55,430 nucleotides of DNA. It comes from JACTUC01 sp964477685 (GTDB lineage Archaea > Thermoproteota > Methanomethylicia > Methanomethylicales > Methanomethylicaceae). The first letter of the stretch is position 1. Every line of letters starts with the position of its first letter. The stretch spans positions 1 through 55,430 of the forward strand of contig CAYZHK010000002.1 of the NCBI GenBank assembly GCA_964477685.1. Direction: 5' to 3'. The notes beneath the pieces are model-generated. The model worked only from the letters and a program-made list of their open reading frames with translations, was not told the DNA's origin and searched no databases. Positions 1 to 8,001 of this stretch are shown here, piece after piece. Both the position numbers and the translations under genes were made by a program.

Positions 1-912
1 GGCCCCTCCACCGCCGAGAAGCTGAGGAGGGCTGGGATATCGTCGGTCAAGGAGCTGGCGGCCCTCCCGGCCCATGAGCTGCTGATGAGGAGCGAGCTGG
101 GGGAGGGGAAGGCGGAGGAAGCCACGAAGGGGGCGAGGGAATCGGCGCTCTCCAAGGTCTTCACAGCCAAGGAGTACATGGAGAGGAGGTCAAAGATGTC
201 CAAGCTGACGACGGGCTCGTCCAACCTGGACGCCCTTATGGGCGGCGGGCTGGAGCCCGGGATCACGGAGCTGATAGGCGCCTACGGCACCGGAAAAACC
301 CAGATCTGCCTTCAGCTCTGCCTCACCGTGCAGCTGACAAAGAACCGGGGCGGGCTCAATGGCTGCGCCTTCTACCTGGACACCGAGGACACCCTCAAGC
401 CGGAGAGGCTGGTCGAGATCGCCAAGGGCCTCTCCCTTGAGGACGATGCCAGCCTCGACCGCATATTCGGCTACCGGGCAATCAACTCGGACCACCAGTT
501 CGAGGGGCTGGGCATCGCCTCCGACTATGTGAGGAGCAGGGGCGTGAGGCTCCTGGTCGTGGACTCCCTCACGGCCCACTTCAGGAGCGAGTACCCGGGG
601 AGGGAGAACCTCGTTGCCCGACAGCAGAGGCTGAACATGCTCATGCACGAGCTCCAGAGGATGGCGCTGCTCTACGACCTGGTGGTTGTGGTGACCAACC
701 AGATCCTGGACGTGCCGGAGGTGATACCCGGCGTCAAGCCCATGCGCCCTGTCGGGGGAAATGTGGTGGCCCACGGATCCACCTTCAGGCTCTGGCTGGA
801 GAGATCAAAGGGGAGGACCAGGATCACCGTGATCGATTCGCCCAAGCACGCCAGATCCTCGACCTACGTCAGGCTGACGGAGAAGGGTGTCGAGGATGCG
901 GAGGGGGACTGA
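1..912 (+). CDS. radA: DNA repair and recombination protein RadA (5' partial)
   Basis: RecA/Rad51-family recombinase that forms filaments on single-stranded DNA and drives strand exchange. The frame is open from base 1, so the N-terminus lies outside the window; 303 residues are visible. The first ~28 residues are the end of a helix-hairpin-helix domain (GPSTAEKLRRAGI). The ATPase core follows: Walker A GAYGTGKT at nt 277-300, Walker B LLVVDSL, the RSEY-GR segment and the TNQ motif near the L2 loop. The MRPVGGNVVAH stretch separates RadA from the shorter RadB, which also lacks the HhH domain. The next gene is convergent, 5 bp away. Confidence 0.95.
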   Translation, partial: GPSTAEKLRRAGISSVKELAALPAHELLMRSELGEGKAEEATKGARESALSKVFTAKEYMERRSKMSKLTTGSSNLDALMGGGLEPGITELIGAYGTGKTQICLQLCLTVQLTKNRGGLNGCAFYLDTEDTLKPERLVEIAKGLSLEDDASLDRIFGYRAINSDHQFEGLGIASDYVRSRGVRLLVVDSLTAHFRSEYPGRENLVARQQRLNMLMHELQRMALLYDLVVVVTNQILDVPEVIPGVKPMRPVGGNVVAHGSTFRLWLERSKGRTRITVIDSPKHARSSTYVRLTEKGVEDAEGD

Positions 913-917
913 ACGCT

Positions 918-1484
918 TCAGCTGCGGGTGCAGACTGCCGCCTCATCAGAGCTGGTGCAGACCCCCCTCAGGGTCATGAGGAAGCAGGGGAGGAAGGCGA
1001 AGGAGGAGAGGATCTCGGGCAGGGCAGCTCCCCTGAAGAATATGCCCTGGAAGTACATGGCCCAGAATATGGCCGCGAAGGGCGCTATCAGTGCGAGGTA
1101 GCAGCGCCTCTCTGCGAAGTACACCAGGGCACAGACCAGCAGCAGAACGAAGAGGAGGACGGAGACGTAGAAGTGGAGGAGGCCATAGGTCTCGTTGAAG
1201 GCGCCAACAAGCTGCATGGAGAATCCCATGAAGATGAAGGGGTAGGAAGTCCATCTGGCGTGGCTGTGGAGGTAGGTGATGGAGTATATGATGATTAGTA
1301 CGCCCGTGAGGAGGAGACCGAAGTTAAAGACCGGGGCGGCGGTGCTCTTTGTGGCGTGCCCCAGGTCGCTGAGCGCATTGTTGACCCAGTTGAACCAGGG
1401 GGAGAGGGCGATGGCTATTCCGATGCTGGAGTAGAGCGTCACTATGGGGGCGAGCCCGCCCAGCAGCGCCATCTTCCTGTTCAT
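918..1484 (-). CDS. DUF998-like integral membrane protein
   Basis: About 188 residues with five to six hydrophobic segments. The arrangement (WFNWVNNALSDLGH after TM1, then FNFGLLLTG, and a short C-terminal tail) resembles the DUF998 family, whose function is unknown. ATG at 1484 is preceded by GGGGAT, a fair ribosome-binding site; a GTG at 1511 would add nine residues and cannot be excluded. It is divergent from the small gene at 1625. No substrate can be inferred. The family call is from pattern only. Confidence 0.7.
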   Translation of the reverse strand: MNRKMALLGGLAPIVTLYSSIGIAIALSPWFNWVNNALSDLGHATKSTAAPVFNFGLLLTGVLIIIYSITYLHSHARWTSYPFIFMGFSMQLVGAFNETYGLLHFYVSVLLFVLLLVCALVYFAERRCYLALIAPFAAIFWAMYFQGIFFRGAALPEILSSFAFLPCFLMTLRGVCTSSDEAAVCTRS

Positions 1485-1624
1485 AGCATCCCCAATAACC
1501 CTCGGGAGCACCCTCTAATATAGATGGCAGCAGGTCGCAACAAGATTAAAAAAAGAATCTTCACTGAGAAAGGCGATGGGATTAAGTGTGTCCCGTATAG
1601 TTCTGATCTTGAAGGTGTCAGGTC

Positions 1625-1921
1625 ATGGTCAAGCACTCGGATGTTGTTGGGTTCTTTCCGCTGCTCCAGAAGCTGGATGTGGTGTACGCCAAGGGTGATG
1701 GCAGGGGTGGATTTTTCAAGAAGCCCGCCCTGGCGATGGCCATCGTGACCGAGGATGGGGACGACGCAATTTCCTACCTCGTGCCAATGGTCTCCATCAA
1801 CGACGCTGCCGAGATAGACATAGCCCATGAGGGGAACATAATCGGCTATGATGACGGATCCGGGGACACAGACTGGAAGAAGTTGGCGGAGAGGTACGAA
1901 GCGAAGGGCAGGAAAAAATGA
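1625..1921 (+). CDS. Small conserved-looking hypothetical protein
   Basis: 98 residues that I do not recognise. It is soluble, acidic in the middle and lysine-rich at both ends, with no Cys pairs, signal peptide or membrane segment. The region AMAIVTEDGDDAISYLVP looks like a beta hairpin. ATG follows GAAGGTG at suitable spacing, and an A-rich TATA-like stretch (gattaaaaaaag) lies near 1543-1554. A T7 tract at about 1954-1960 could end the transcript. Monocistronic by context. Confidence 0.65.
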   Translation: MVKHSDVVGFFPLLQKLDVVYAKGDGRGGFFKKPALAMAIVTEDGDDAISYLVPMVSINDAAEIDIAHEGNIIGYDDGSGDTDWKKLAERYEAKGRKK

Positions 1922-2080
1922 GCCGGCGCCCGGGGAGGCCAATTTCTTCAGGCTTTTTTTGCGACCGGCAGGCCGTTGTCAGGCCTCTAGAGGTCGCTGA
2001 CGGACCCATTCGCGGCAGCAGAGGACCGCTAAGCAATTAAGAGGATTGGGCGATAGCATCTCAGCCGGTCTGGGGGCTGA
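1922..2080. other. Intergenic with T-tract, palindrome and start-proximal hairpin
   Basis: 159 bp between two + strand genes. It contains a T7 tract around 1954-1960 (candidate archaeal terminator of the upstream gene), a perfect 10-bp palindrome CCTCTAGAGG near 1985-1994, and an inverted repeat CTCAGCC (2060-2066) / GGCTGAG (2075-2081) with an 8-nt loop just before the next start codon. No tRNA or ORF is seen. Confidence 0.45.
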
Positions 2081-2083
2081 GTG

Positions 2084-3232
2084 ATGGTGTCAGATGGTTT
2101 CGGAGGCAGTGCTGGCCTGCTGGCAACCTTCATCCGGCCGTGGCATGATTCCCTGGAGGATCCGGCCAGAGCCCAGGAGGCTGCGCTCTCTGCCCTCCTG
2201 GAGGGGTACTCCAGGACCGGGTACGGAAGGGATCATGGGGCAGAGGGGGTCGGGAACGCCGAGGATTTCAGGAGGGCTTTCCCTGCCTGTGGCTATGAAG
2301 GCTTCAGGCGCCAGATCGAAAGGGTGAAGGAGGGGGACGAGGGGGCGCTCCTGCCGGAGCCGGCTGTGGGGTGGGTGATGACCAGGGGCACGACCGGTGA
2401 TCCGAAGGTGATCCCGGTCACCAGGACCCATATGGGCCTCATAATGCTCCTGGGCGCCAGGGGGATAGTCAACCATGCCCTGAGGAAGCCTGAAAGCGGC
2501 GTCCTGCAGGGCCATGTGCTAAACCTGAACTTCCCGTCCCGGGTCAGCGCCATTCGCACAGGGAAGGGCGAGGAGGTCTACGGCTACAGCTCGGGAACCT
2601 ACGCCAAGTTCAACCCCCAGCTGGGTGATACGCGGCTTGTGCCGGCGCAGGAGGAGATAGATGCCCTGGGCGGCGGGATAGGGAGCAGGGACTGGGAGGC
2701 GCGCTTCGAGCTGGTCTACCAGCGGGCGAAGGGTGAGGGGGTGAAGAGCGTCATGGGCGTCACCCCCGTCATTGCAGCCTTCGGGAGGCATGTTAAGGGC
2801 AAGCACGGGAAGGCTCCGAGGGACCTCTGGGAAATGGGGGGCCTCTTCTGCACCAGCGTCGCCAAGATCCACACGAACTATGCCCCCCAGCTGAGGAAGC
2901 TCTACGGGGACACCGATGTGGTGGAGCTCTACACGGCAACGGAGGGGGTCTTTGGCCAGCAGCTTGACGATAACCCCTACTTCTCCCCCAACTATGACGT
3001 CTATTTCTTCGAGGTCGTCACCGGGAGGGGGGTGAAGATGCTCCACGAGCTGAAGGCGGGTGAATGGGGGAGGCTGGTAATCTCGGGACCGCTCTTCCCG
3101 CGCTATGATATCGGGGACCTTGTGGAAAGCGCGGGTAAAGGCTATTTCAGGGTCTTCGGGCGCTCCAAGCTCTCCACCGTCGTCGAGCACCGCCTCTTCA
3201 ACTTGATTACCGGCAGGTGGCTCGACCTCTAG
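2084..3232 (+). CDS. GH3-like acyl-adenylating enzyme, short form
   Basis: 382 residues. Near residue 100 is TRGTTGDPKVIPVTRTH, the ATP/phosphate loop of the GH3 branch of the ANL adenylating superfamily (plant GH3 enzymes join acyl acids to amino acids). YTATEGVFGQQ fits the later adenine-binding motif, and RYDIGDLVE and FRVFGRSK fit the ribose-binding Asp and hinge. The protein ends about 20 residues after the hinge, so the usual C-terminal lid (families are roughly 500-600 aa) is missing; no continuation follows in another frame. Start is ATG 2084, or GTG 2081 just before it. Substrate unknown; a CoA-ligase relative is also possible. Confidence 0.65.
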   Translation: MVSDGFGGSAGLLATFIRPWHDSLEDPARAQEAALSALLEGYSRTGYGRDHGAEGVGNAEDFRRAFPACGYEGFRRQIERVKEGDEGALLPEPAVGWVMTRGTTGDPKVIPVTRTHMGLIMLLGARGIVNHALRKPESGVLQGHVLNLNFPSRVSAIRTGKGEEVYGYSSGTYAKFNPQLGDTRLVPAQEEIDALGGGIGSRDWEARFELVYQRAKGEGVKSVMGVTPVIAAFGRHVKGKHGKAPRDLWEMGGLFCTSVAKIHTNYAPQLRKLYGDTDVVELYTATEGVFGQQLDDNPYFSPNYDVYFFEVVTGRGVKMLHELKAGEWGRLVISGPLFPRYDIGDLVESAGKGYFRVFGRSKLSTVVEHRLFNLITGRWLDL

Positions 3233-3262
3233 GGAAAAATGGGCGGCCCGAAAAAAATGGGT

Positions 3263-3814
3263 TCAGGGCCTGGGGGTCCTTCTTCGGCCGAAGATCGCTA
3301 TGAGTATCACGAAGACGCCCAGCACGATCACAATGTAGGGCCAGATGGCATAGGTCCAGAAGAGGGGACCGATGCCCAGGAGGGCGATAATTGCGCCTCC
3401 CACGATGAGGCCGTAGAAGGGGCCGTAGGTTCCCCTCCGGGCACCCAGGATAATCCCCTCCAGCACCAGGATTATGCCCAGGCCGGCCAGGAAGTAGTTC
3501 CACCAGTTGTTCCATCCAACGCTGGGGGACGTGACCGCAATGGCGAAGACTATGCCGAGCCAGATGAGAATCAGCCCGCCAAACAGGGAGACCATCCAAT
3601 TGTCCTTGCCCCCCTTCTCATGCTTCTCCCCCTTTTCCTGCTTCTCGCCCTTCTCGTTTTTTTCGTCCTTCTCCCTGCGCTGCCTTTGCGGCGCAGCCTG
3701 TCCCGCTGCATAGGCAGCCCCGCCAGCTGCCACTGGCCTGCCGCAGCGACTGCAGTAGGCAGCCCCCTCGGCAATAGGGGCACCACAGTAGCTACAGAAT
3801 TTAGAGTCGGACAT
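3263..3814 (-). CDS. Zinc-ribbon membrane protein with charged linker
   Basis: 183 residues. The N-terminus has a double-Cys zinc ribbon (CSYCGAPI...CSRCGRPV). It is followed by an Ala/Gly stretch and a low-complexity linker built from repeated EK/GEK units (about residues 48-70). Four hydrophobic segments follow, with tryptophans at the membrane edges, and a short RRR tail. It looks like a membrane-anchored zinc ribbon; no enzymatic motif is present. Neighbours on both sides (GH3-like, ppsA) give no functional clue. Confidence 0.75.
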   Translation of the reverse strand: MSDSKFCSYCGAPIAEGAAYCSRCGRPVAAGGAAYAAGQAAPQRQRREKDEKNEKGEKQEKGEKHEKGGKDNWMVSLFGGLILIWLGIVFAIAVTSPSVGWNNWWNYFLAGLGIILVLEGIILGARRGTYGPFYGLIVGGAIIALLGIGPLFWTYAIWPYIVIVLGVFVILIAIFGRRRTPRP

Positions 3815-3914
3815 GCATATCCCATGATAAATGGGTCTACTGTGCTAATGAAGTTTGTGCAGGCAGGATGGAGAATGCTCTGCCGGTGCCACTGAGGCGA
3901 AAGAAGGGAGAGGT

Positions 3915-6305
3915 TCAGTCGGGGGGCTCCAGGCCGAAGTCGTCCGCCTTCTTGGAGAGAACCCTCTCCATGATGACCTTCCGCTCCACGCCGGCAACAA
4001 CCTTCCTGGTCCAGACCACCATGTCGGGGTTGACGCTGACACTGTCGATGCCGTTCCTCACCAGGAACTCCGAGAGCTCGGGATACTGGCTTGGCCCCTG
4101 CCCGCAGATGCTCACCGTGACCCCGTTGCTGTGGGCAACCTTAATGAGGTGCGCAATGGCCCTCAGCACCGCCGGATCCCTCTCATCAAAGTACCTGGGG
4201 TCCTGGGCTGGCAGTATGGGGGAGTCCCTGTCCACGCCCAGGGTAAGCTGGGTGAGGTCGTTGCTCCCCACGCTGAAGCCGTCGCAGAGCTTCGAGAACT
4301 CGTCCGCCATGAAGATTATGGAGGGAACTTCGGCCATCAGCCAGACCTTGAAGTCCCTGCTCCGCTCCAGTCCCTCTTCCTTCATGATGGCAAGGCAACG
4401 TTCGACCTCCCACGTCGTCCTTACGAAGGGCAGCATGGCATAGACGTTCTTGAGGCCCCACTCGTCCCTAACCCTCTTGATGGCCTGGCATTCCAGCCTG
4501 AAGCCGGGGGTGTACTTGGGCGAGACATACCTGCTGACCCCTCTCCAGCCGATCATGGGGTTGCTCTCCTGGGGCTCAAACTTTTCGCCGCCCTTGAGCT
4601 GGCGGTATTCGTTGGTCTTGAAGTCGCTGAACCTCACAACAACCGGGCGCGGGTAGATCTCCCGGGCCACGCGGGATACGCCGCTGGCCAGCCGGTCGAC
4701 GAATTTCTCCTCCTGCTTCATCTCTATGAGGTGGAGCGGGTGCTCTCCGACGACATCTGCGATGGTGAACTCCACCCTCATGAGGCCGATGCCGTCGAAG
4801 GGGAGGTCCTTATACTTCTCGATCATTGCCGGCTCGCCAAGGTTCATATAGATCTTTGTGCCGGTTGGCGGGAATGTTGCGCCGAGGTTGAGCGTGACAG
4901 GGGCAGCGGCGCCCATCTTCTGCTCCCCCATTAGCGCGTCGCCGTCATAGACGATGCCGTGGGTCGCGTCGACTGTGATCAGCTGGCCGGTCTTGATTGT
5001 GGTGGTTGCGGTGTTGGTCCCCACAACGCAGGGTATCCCCAGCTCCCTGCTGACTATGGCGGCGTGGCAGGTAATCCCTCCGCTGTTGGTGACGATTGCC
5101 AGGGCCTTGCGCATGGCAGGAGCCCAGTCGGGCGAGGTCATCTCTGTGACCAGGATCTGGCCGCTCTGGAACTTGGAGATGCCCTTGACGTCCAGAATGA
5201 CGTGGGCCTTCCCGGCCACCATGCCTGGGGCTGCTGGAAGCCCCCGGAGGAGGCGCTTTCTTTCGGCGCTCATCTGCTTGTCCTCAAGCTTCTTCGCTTC
5301 CCCGCTGGAGCATACGGTCTCGGGCCTGGCCTGCACGATGTAGAGCTCGCCGTTGTTGGCGTCGAGGGCCCATTCGATGTCCATCCCAATGCCATAGTGC
5401 TTCTCGATCTCAACGGCATAGCGGCCCAGGCTGAGGACTTGGTCGTCCCCAATGCAAGGCTTCTCCTGCAGCTCCTTGGGTATCTGCACTTCCTTAAGGA
5501 AGCCGCCACCACCCTCTGCCGGAGACCTGATGGACATGCCCTCCTTCTTGGAGATAAGCCTTTTCTTGATGATCATCGTGGACTTCTCTATGACGAACTG
5601 ATCGGGGCGGACCTTCCCCTGGACTATGCTTTCCCCAATGCCCCAGGTCCCCTCGATGACAACGACACTCCTGTCGCAGGTCGTTGGGTCGAGTGTGAAT
5701 ATGACGCCGGAAGATTTGCTGTTCACCATCTTCTGAACGGCAACGCTGAGGAAGACCTTGGAGTCGTCAAAGCCCTTGGCCTTCCTATAGGATATGGCCC
5801 TGGGGGTGTAGAGGGACGAGAAGCACTTCGCCACATACTTGAGGAGCTTGTCCTTGCCCTTCACGAAGAGGTAGGTGTCCTGTTGCCCTGCGAAGCTGGC
5901 TCCCGGCAGGTCTTCGGCAGTGGCGCTGCTCCTCACCGCAACGACAGGGTCCTTCTCCTTCAGCTTTGCGCCCAGGTCCCGGTAGGCGGCTGCGATGCCC
6001 TCCTGGAGGGCCTTGGGGAGGGGGGCAGCCTCCATGAGCGCCCTTATCTTCTTGGAGGCGCTTTCCAGGGAGTCGGTGCTGCCTTCATCTATCCCCTGGA
6101 GTATCTTGCTGATCTTCTCATCCATCCGGCTCTGGCTCACGTGGAGGACATAGCCGCCTGCGGTGATGGCAAAACCAGGCGGCACGGGCATATTGAAGGA
6201 TATCAGCTCGCCCAAATTCGCATTCTTCCCGCCAACAGTGGCGACATCCTCCTTCCGGAGGTTATCGAATGGGATGATGTAAGAATCCTTGGAGGAGTTG
6301 GACAT
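3915..6305 (-). CDS. ppsA: Phosphoenolpyruvate synthase
   Basis: Makes PEP from pyruvate and ATP, releasing AMP and phosphate; in archaea it serves gluconeogenesis. 796 residues, normal length. The N-terminal nucleotide-binding domain begins VGGKNANLGEL and carries VAVRSSATAEDLPGASFAGQQ (about 122-142). The phosphohistidine domain has GGITCHAAIVSRELG with the swinging His at about 414. The C-terminal PEP/pyruvate barrel has the catalytic Cys734 in VSICGQG. Start ATG 6305 follows a good TATA region (6335-6352). A perfect inverted repeat lies immediately upstream of that promoter. Confidence 0.96.
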   Translation of the reverse strand: MSNSSKDSYIIPFDNLRKEDVATVGGKNANLGELISFNMPVPPGFAITAGGYVLHVSQSRMDEKISKILQGIDEGSTDSLESASKKIRALMEAAPLPKALQEGIAAAYRDLGAKLKEKDPVVAVRSSATAEDLPGASFAGQQDTYLFVKGKDKLLKYVAKCFSSLYTPRAISYRKAKGFDDSKVFLSVAVQKMVNSKSSGVIFTLDPTTCDRSVVVIEGTWGIGESIVQGKVRPDQFVIEKSTMIIKKRLISKKEGMSIRSPAEGGGGFLKEVQIPKELQEKPCIGDDQVLSLGRYAVEIEKHYGIGMDIEWALDANNGELYIVQARPETVCSSGEAKKLEDKQMSAERKRLLRGLPAAPGMVAGKAHVILDVKGISKFQSGQILVTEMTSPDWAPAMRKALAIVTNSGGITCHAAIVSRELGIPCVVGTNTATTTIKTGQLITVDATHGIVYDGDALMGEQKMGAAAPVTLNLGATFPPTGTKIYMNLGEPAMIEKYKDLPFDGIGLMRVEFTIADVVGEHPLHLIEMKQEEKFVDRLASGVSRVAREIYPRPVVVRFSDFKTNEYRQLKGGEKFEPQESNPMIGWRGVSRYVSPKYTPGFRLECQAIKRVRDEWGLKNVYAMLPFVRTTWEVERCLAIMKEEGLERSRDFKVWLMAEVPSIIFMADEFSKLCDGFSVGSNDLTQLTLGVDRDSPILPAQDPRYFDERDPAVLRAIAHLIKVAHSNGVTVSICGQGPSQYPELSEFLVRNGIDSVSVNPDMVVWTRKVVAGVERKVIMERVLSKKADDFGLEPPD

Positions 6306-6334
6306 TTAACAACACCAAGCAGTTTTAGGATTCC

Positions 6335-6352
6335 TTTTTATAGATATAAATT
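6335..6352 (-). promoter_or_regulatory. ppsA TATA-box region
   Basis: Read on the minus strand the stretch is tttatatctataaaaagg, two overlapping archaeal TATA matches. Either would put the transcription start 5-20 bases before ATG 6305. A 7-bp inverted repeat sits just upstream at 6363-6392. Confidence 0.6.
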
Positions 6353-6362
6353 GCTTTTGGTG

Positions 6363-6392
6363 ATGGTCTTACAATCCTGCACGGGAGACCAT
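6363..6392. promoter_or_regulatory. Inverted repeat upstream of the ppsA promoter (possible operator)
   Basis: ATGGTCT at 6363-6369 and AGACCAT at 6386-6392 form a perfect 7-bp inverted repeat with a 16-nt spacer, 11 bp upstream of the TATA region of ppsA. Placement suits an activator or repressor site; it could instead be an RNA hairpin at the 3' end of the acyP transcript. The rest of the 6306-6466 gap is very GC-rich. Confidence 0.35.
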
Positions 6393-6466
6393 GGCCAAGT
6401 AAACGGGGCTTGCCAGGCGGCCTCCCCGGGAAACGGCCCCAGTCGGGGAACATGGAGCTGAAAAAG

Positions 6467-6742
6467 CTAGCGGAGGATCTTGAAGTCCCTCAAGTCCCCC
6501 TTTGGATCCTCCCACCTTAGGTTGAGGTTCTGTACGGAGGAGCCGGGTGGACCGATCCTGAGCTCCTCCACAAGCCTAAGCAGTTTGGGCCTCTCGCCCT
6601 CAGCCACCACCTCGACGGTGCCATCCCTCCGGTTTGTCACATAGCCCTGCAATGCCATCTTTTTGGCTACCCTATAGGTATAATAGCGGAAGCCGACACC
6701 CTGAACCACACCATGTACCACTATCTTCATCCTTGTCTGCAT
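6467..6742 (-). CDS. acyP: Acylphosphatase
   Basis: Hydrolyses acyl phosphates such as acetyl phosphate and 1,3-bisphosphoglycerate. 91 residues, the family's normal size. The catalytic pair is present: Arg19 in GVVQGVGFR and Asn37 in GYVTNRRDGTVEVVAEG. ATG 6742 follows GGGGAGATCCG, a good ribosome-binding site, and a TATA-like element lies at about 6779-6788. It precedes ppsA on the same strand but is separated by 161 bp with its own promoter, so they are probably separate units. Confidence 0.95.
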   Translation of the reverse strand: MQTRMKIVVHGVVQGVGFRYYTYRVAKKMALQGYVTNRRDGTVEVVAEGERPKLLRLVEELRIGPPGSSVQNLNLRWEDPKGDLRDFKILR

Positions 6743-6891
6743 CGGATCTCCCCGACGGATATTTGTATTATGTGTTTAGTATAAAAAATCGATTAATGCC
6801 GGCACTGCCCAAAGGTAGGGGGATCCGCCGGCCAGACCGCTAGGTTTATGTCGCAATCTGTAGGAATTAAATTCTGTTTCGGTGTGGCGCG

Positions 6892-7662
6892 ATGTCTTTG
6901 AGAACCATCGTGAGCGGCGAGGAGGTCCTCCTGTACCTCAATGAGAGGAAGAGTTGGATCGTGAGGGTGGAGGAGGGGAAGAAATTCCACTGCCACAGGG
7001 GGATTGTGGACCTCGGCGACCTCGTGGGGAAGCCCTATGGCTATGAGGCTGTGACCACACTGGGTGCCAGGCTGAAGGTCATGCCGTCCGACTACCTCGA
7101 TCACCTCGAAAGGATTTCCAGGAGGACGCAGGTCATATATCCGAAGGACATGGCCTACATTGCGCTGATGGGCAATGTCCGCTCAGGCAGCAGGGTGCTC
7201 GAGTGCGGGACCGGCAGTGGTGCCCTGACGAGCTACCTGGCCGGCCTGGTGAGGCCCAACGGGAAGGTCATCACCTATGAAATGAGAGAAGAGTTCCAGG
7301 AGAATGCAAGGAGGAACGTAGAGAAACTGGGCCTCTCGGATTCGGTTGAGTTCAGGCTGAAGGACCTTATGGCAGGCATAGACGAGTCGGACCTGGACTC
7401 CATAGTTCTGGACATGGCAACGCCTTGGCTCGCCATGCCCCAGGCCTACCAGTCTCTGAGGGCGGGGGGGCGGATTGTGAGCTTCAGCCCCACAATCAAC
7501 CAGGTGGAGAAGACCGTGGAGGAGATGAGAAGGATCGGCTTCGTGGGCATCAGGACGGTCGAACTGATAATGAGGACCTATAAGGTAAAGGCTAATGAGA
7601 CCCGCCCGGATATGGTAATGGTTGGCCACACCGGCTACATTGTTTCGGCTCGGAAGTGTTGA
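6892..7662 (+). CDS. trmI: tRNA (adenine-N1)-methyltransferase, TrmI type
   Basis: Methylates N1 of A58 (and A57 in archaea) in the tRNA T-loop using S-adenosylmethionine. 256 residues. The N-terminal beta domain carries HRGIVDLGDLVGKPYG. The Rossmann domain has the SAM motif VLECGTGSGALT (about 102-113) and EMREEFQENARRN. LDMATPW replaces the usual DLP-type motif near residue 172. One base separates its stop from the ATPase subunit H start, so trmI heads a three-gene operon with atpH and atpC. Confidence 0.93.
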   Translation: MSLRTIVSGEEVLLYLNERKSWIVRVEEGKKFHCHRGIVDLGDLVGKPYGYEAVTTLGARLKVMPSDYLDHLERISRRTQVIYPKDMAYIALMGNVRSGSRVLECGTGSGALTSYLAGLVRPNGKVITYEMREEFQENARRNVEKLGLSDSVEFRLKDLMAGIDESDLDSIVLDMATPWLAMPQAYQSLRAGGRIVSFSPTINQVEKTVEEMRRIGFVGIRTVELIMRTYKVKANETRPDMVMVGHTGYIVSARKC

Positions 7663-7663
7663 T

Positions 7664-7990
7664 ATGGAAAATGCATTGAAGTCTCTGAAGAGTGCGGAAG
7701 AGCATGCCTCCGAGGTGGAGAGGGAGACAGCCCAGAGGGCCTCAGAACTGTCGAGGGATGCCGAAGAGGCGGTGAAAAAGATGGAGGCGGAGGCCGAGGG
7801 CAAGGCCAAGGATGCCGGGGAGAGGCATCTCGCCACAAGGGTGGATGCGGCCAAGGGCGAGTCCAAAAAGATAAAGGAGAAGGCAAAGGCAGAGGGTGAA
7901 GGCATGGAGAAGAAGGCGAAGGAGAAGATGGCCCAGGGCGTCGATCAGGTAGTGGATGCTGTGATAAGGAGAACTAGATCCGAAGAGTGA
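7664..7990 (+). CDS. atpH: A-type ATP synthase subunit H
   Basis: 108-residue, almost wholly alpha-helical charged protein with heptad-like Ala/Glu/Lys spacing. In A-type ATP synthases subunit H pairs with E to form the peripheral stalk. ATG 7664 is one base after the trmI stop; a longer in-frame start inside trmI (7622) would encode an unlikely hydrophobic extension. It overlaps or abuts atpC by a GTGA junction at 7987-7990. The sequence is low complexity, so identity rests on coiled-coil character, size and position before atpC. Confidence 0.8.
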   Translation: MENALKSLKSAEEHASEVERETAQRASELSRDAEEAVKKMEAEAEGKAKDAGERHLATRVDAAKGESKKIKEKAKAEGEGMEKKAKEKMAQGVDQVVDAVIRRTRSEE

Positions 7991-8001
7991 CCCCAGAGGG
8001 C

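Noticed and set aside
3600..3680. Short tandem repeat in the zinc-ribbon protein gene
   Set aside because: The ctt/ctc-rich stretch encodes an EK-rich linker with irregular units; it is low-complexity coding sequence rather than a CRISPR or mobile repeat.
4959..6461. A 500-codon open frame on the + strand opposite ppsA, and others such as 3855-4934 and 27551-28693 (minus) opposite real genes
   Set aside because: They lie antisense to genes with clear catalytic motifs, encode low-information Gly/Leu/His-rich protein, and are explained by GC-rich codons on the other strand.
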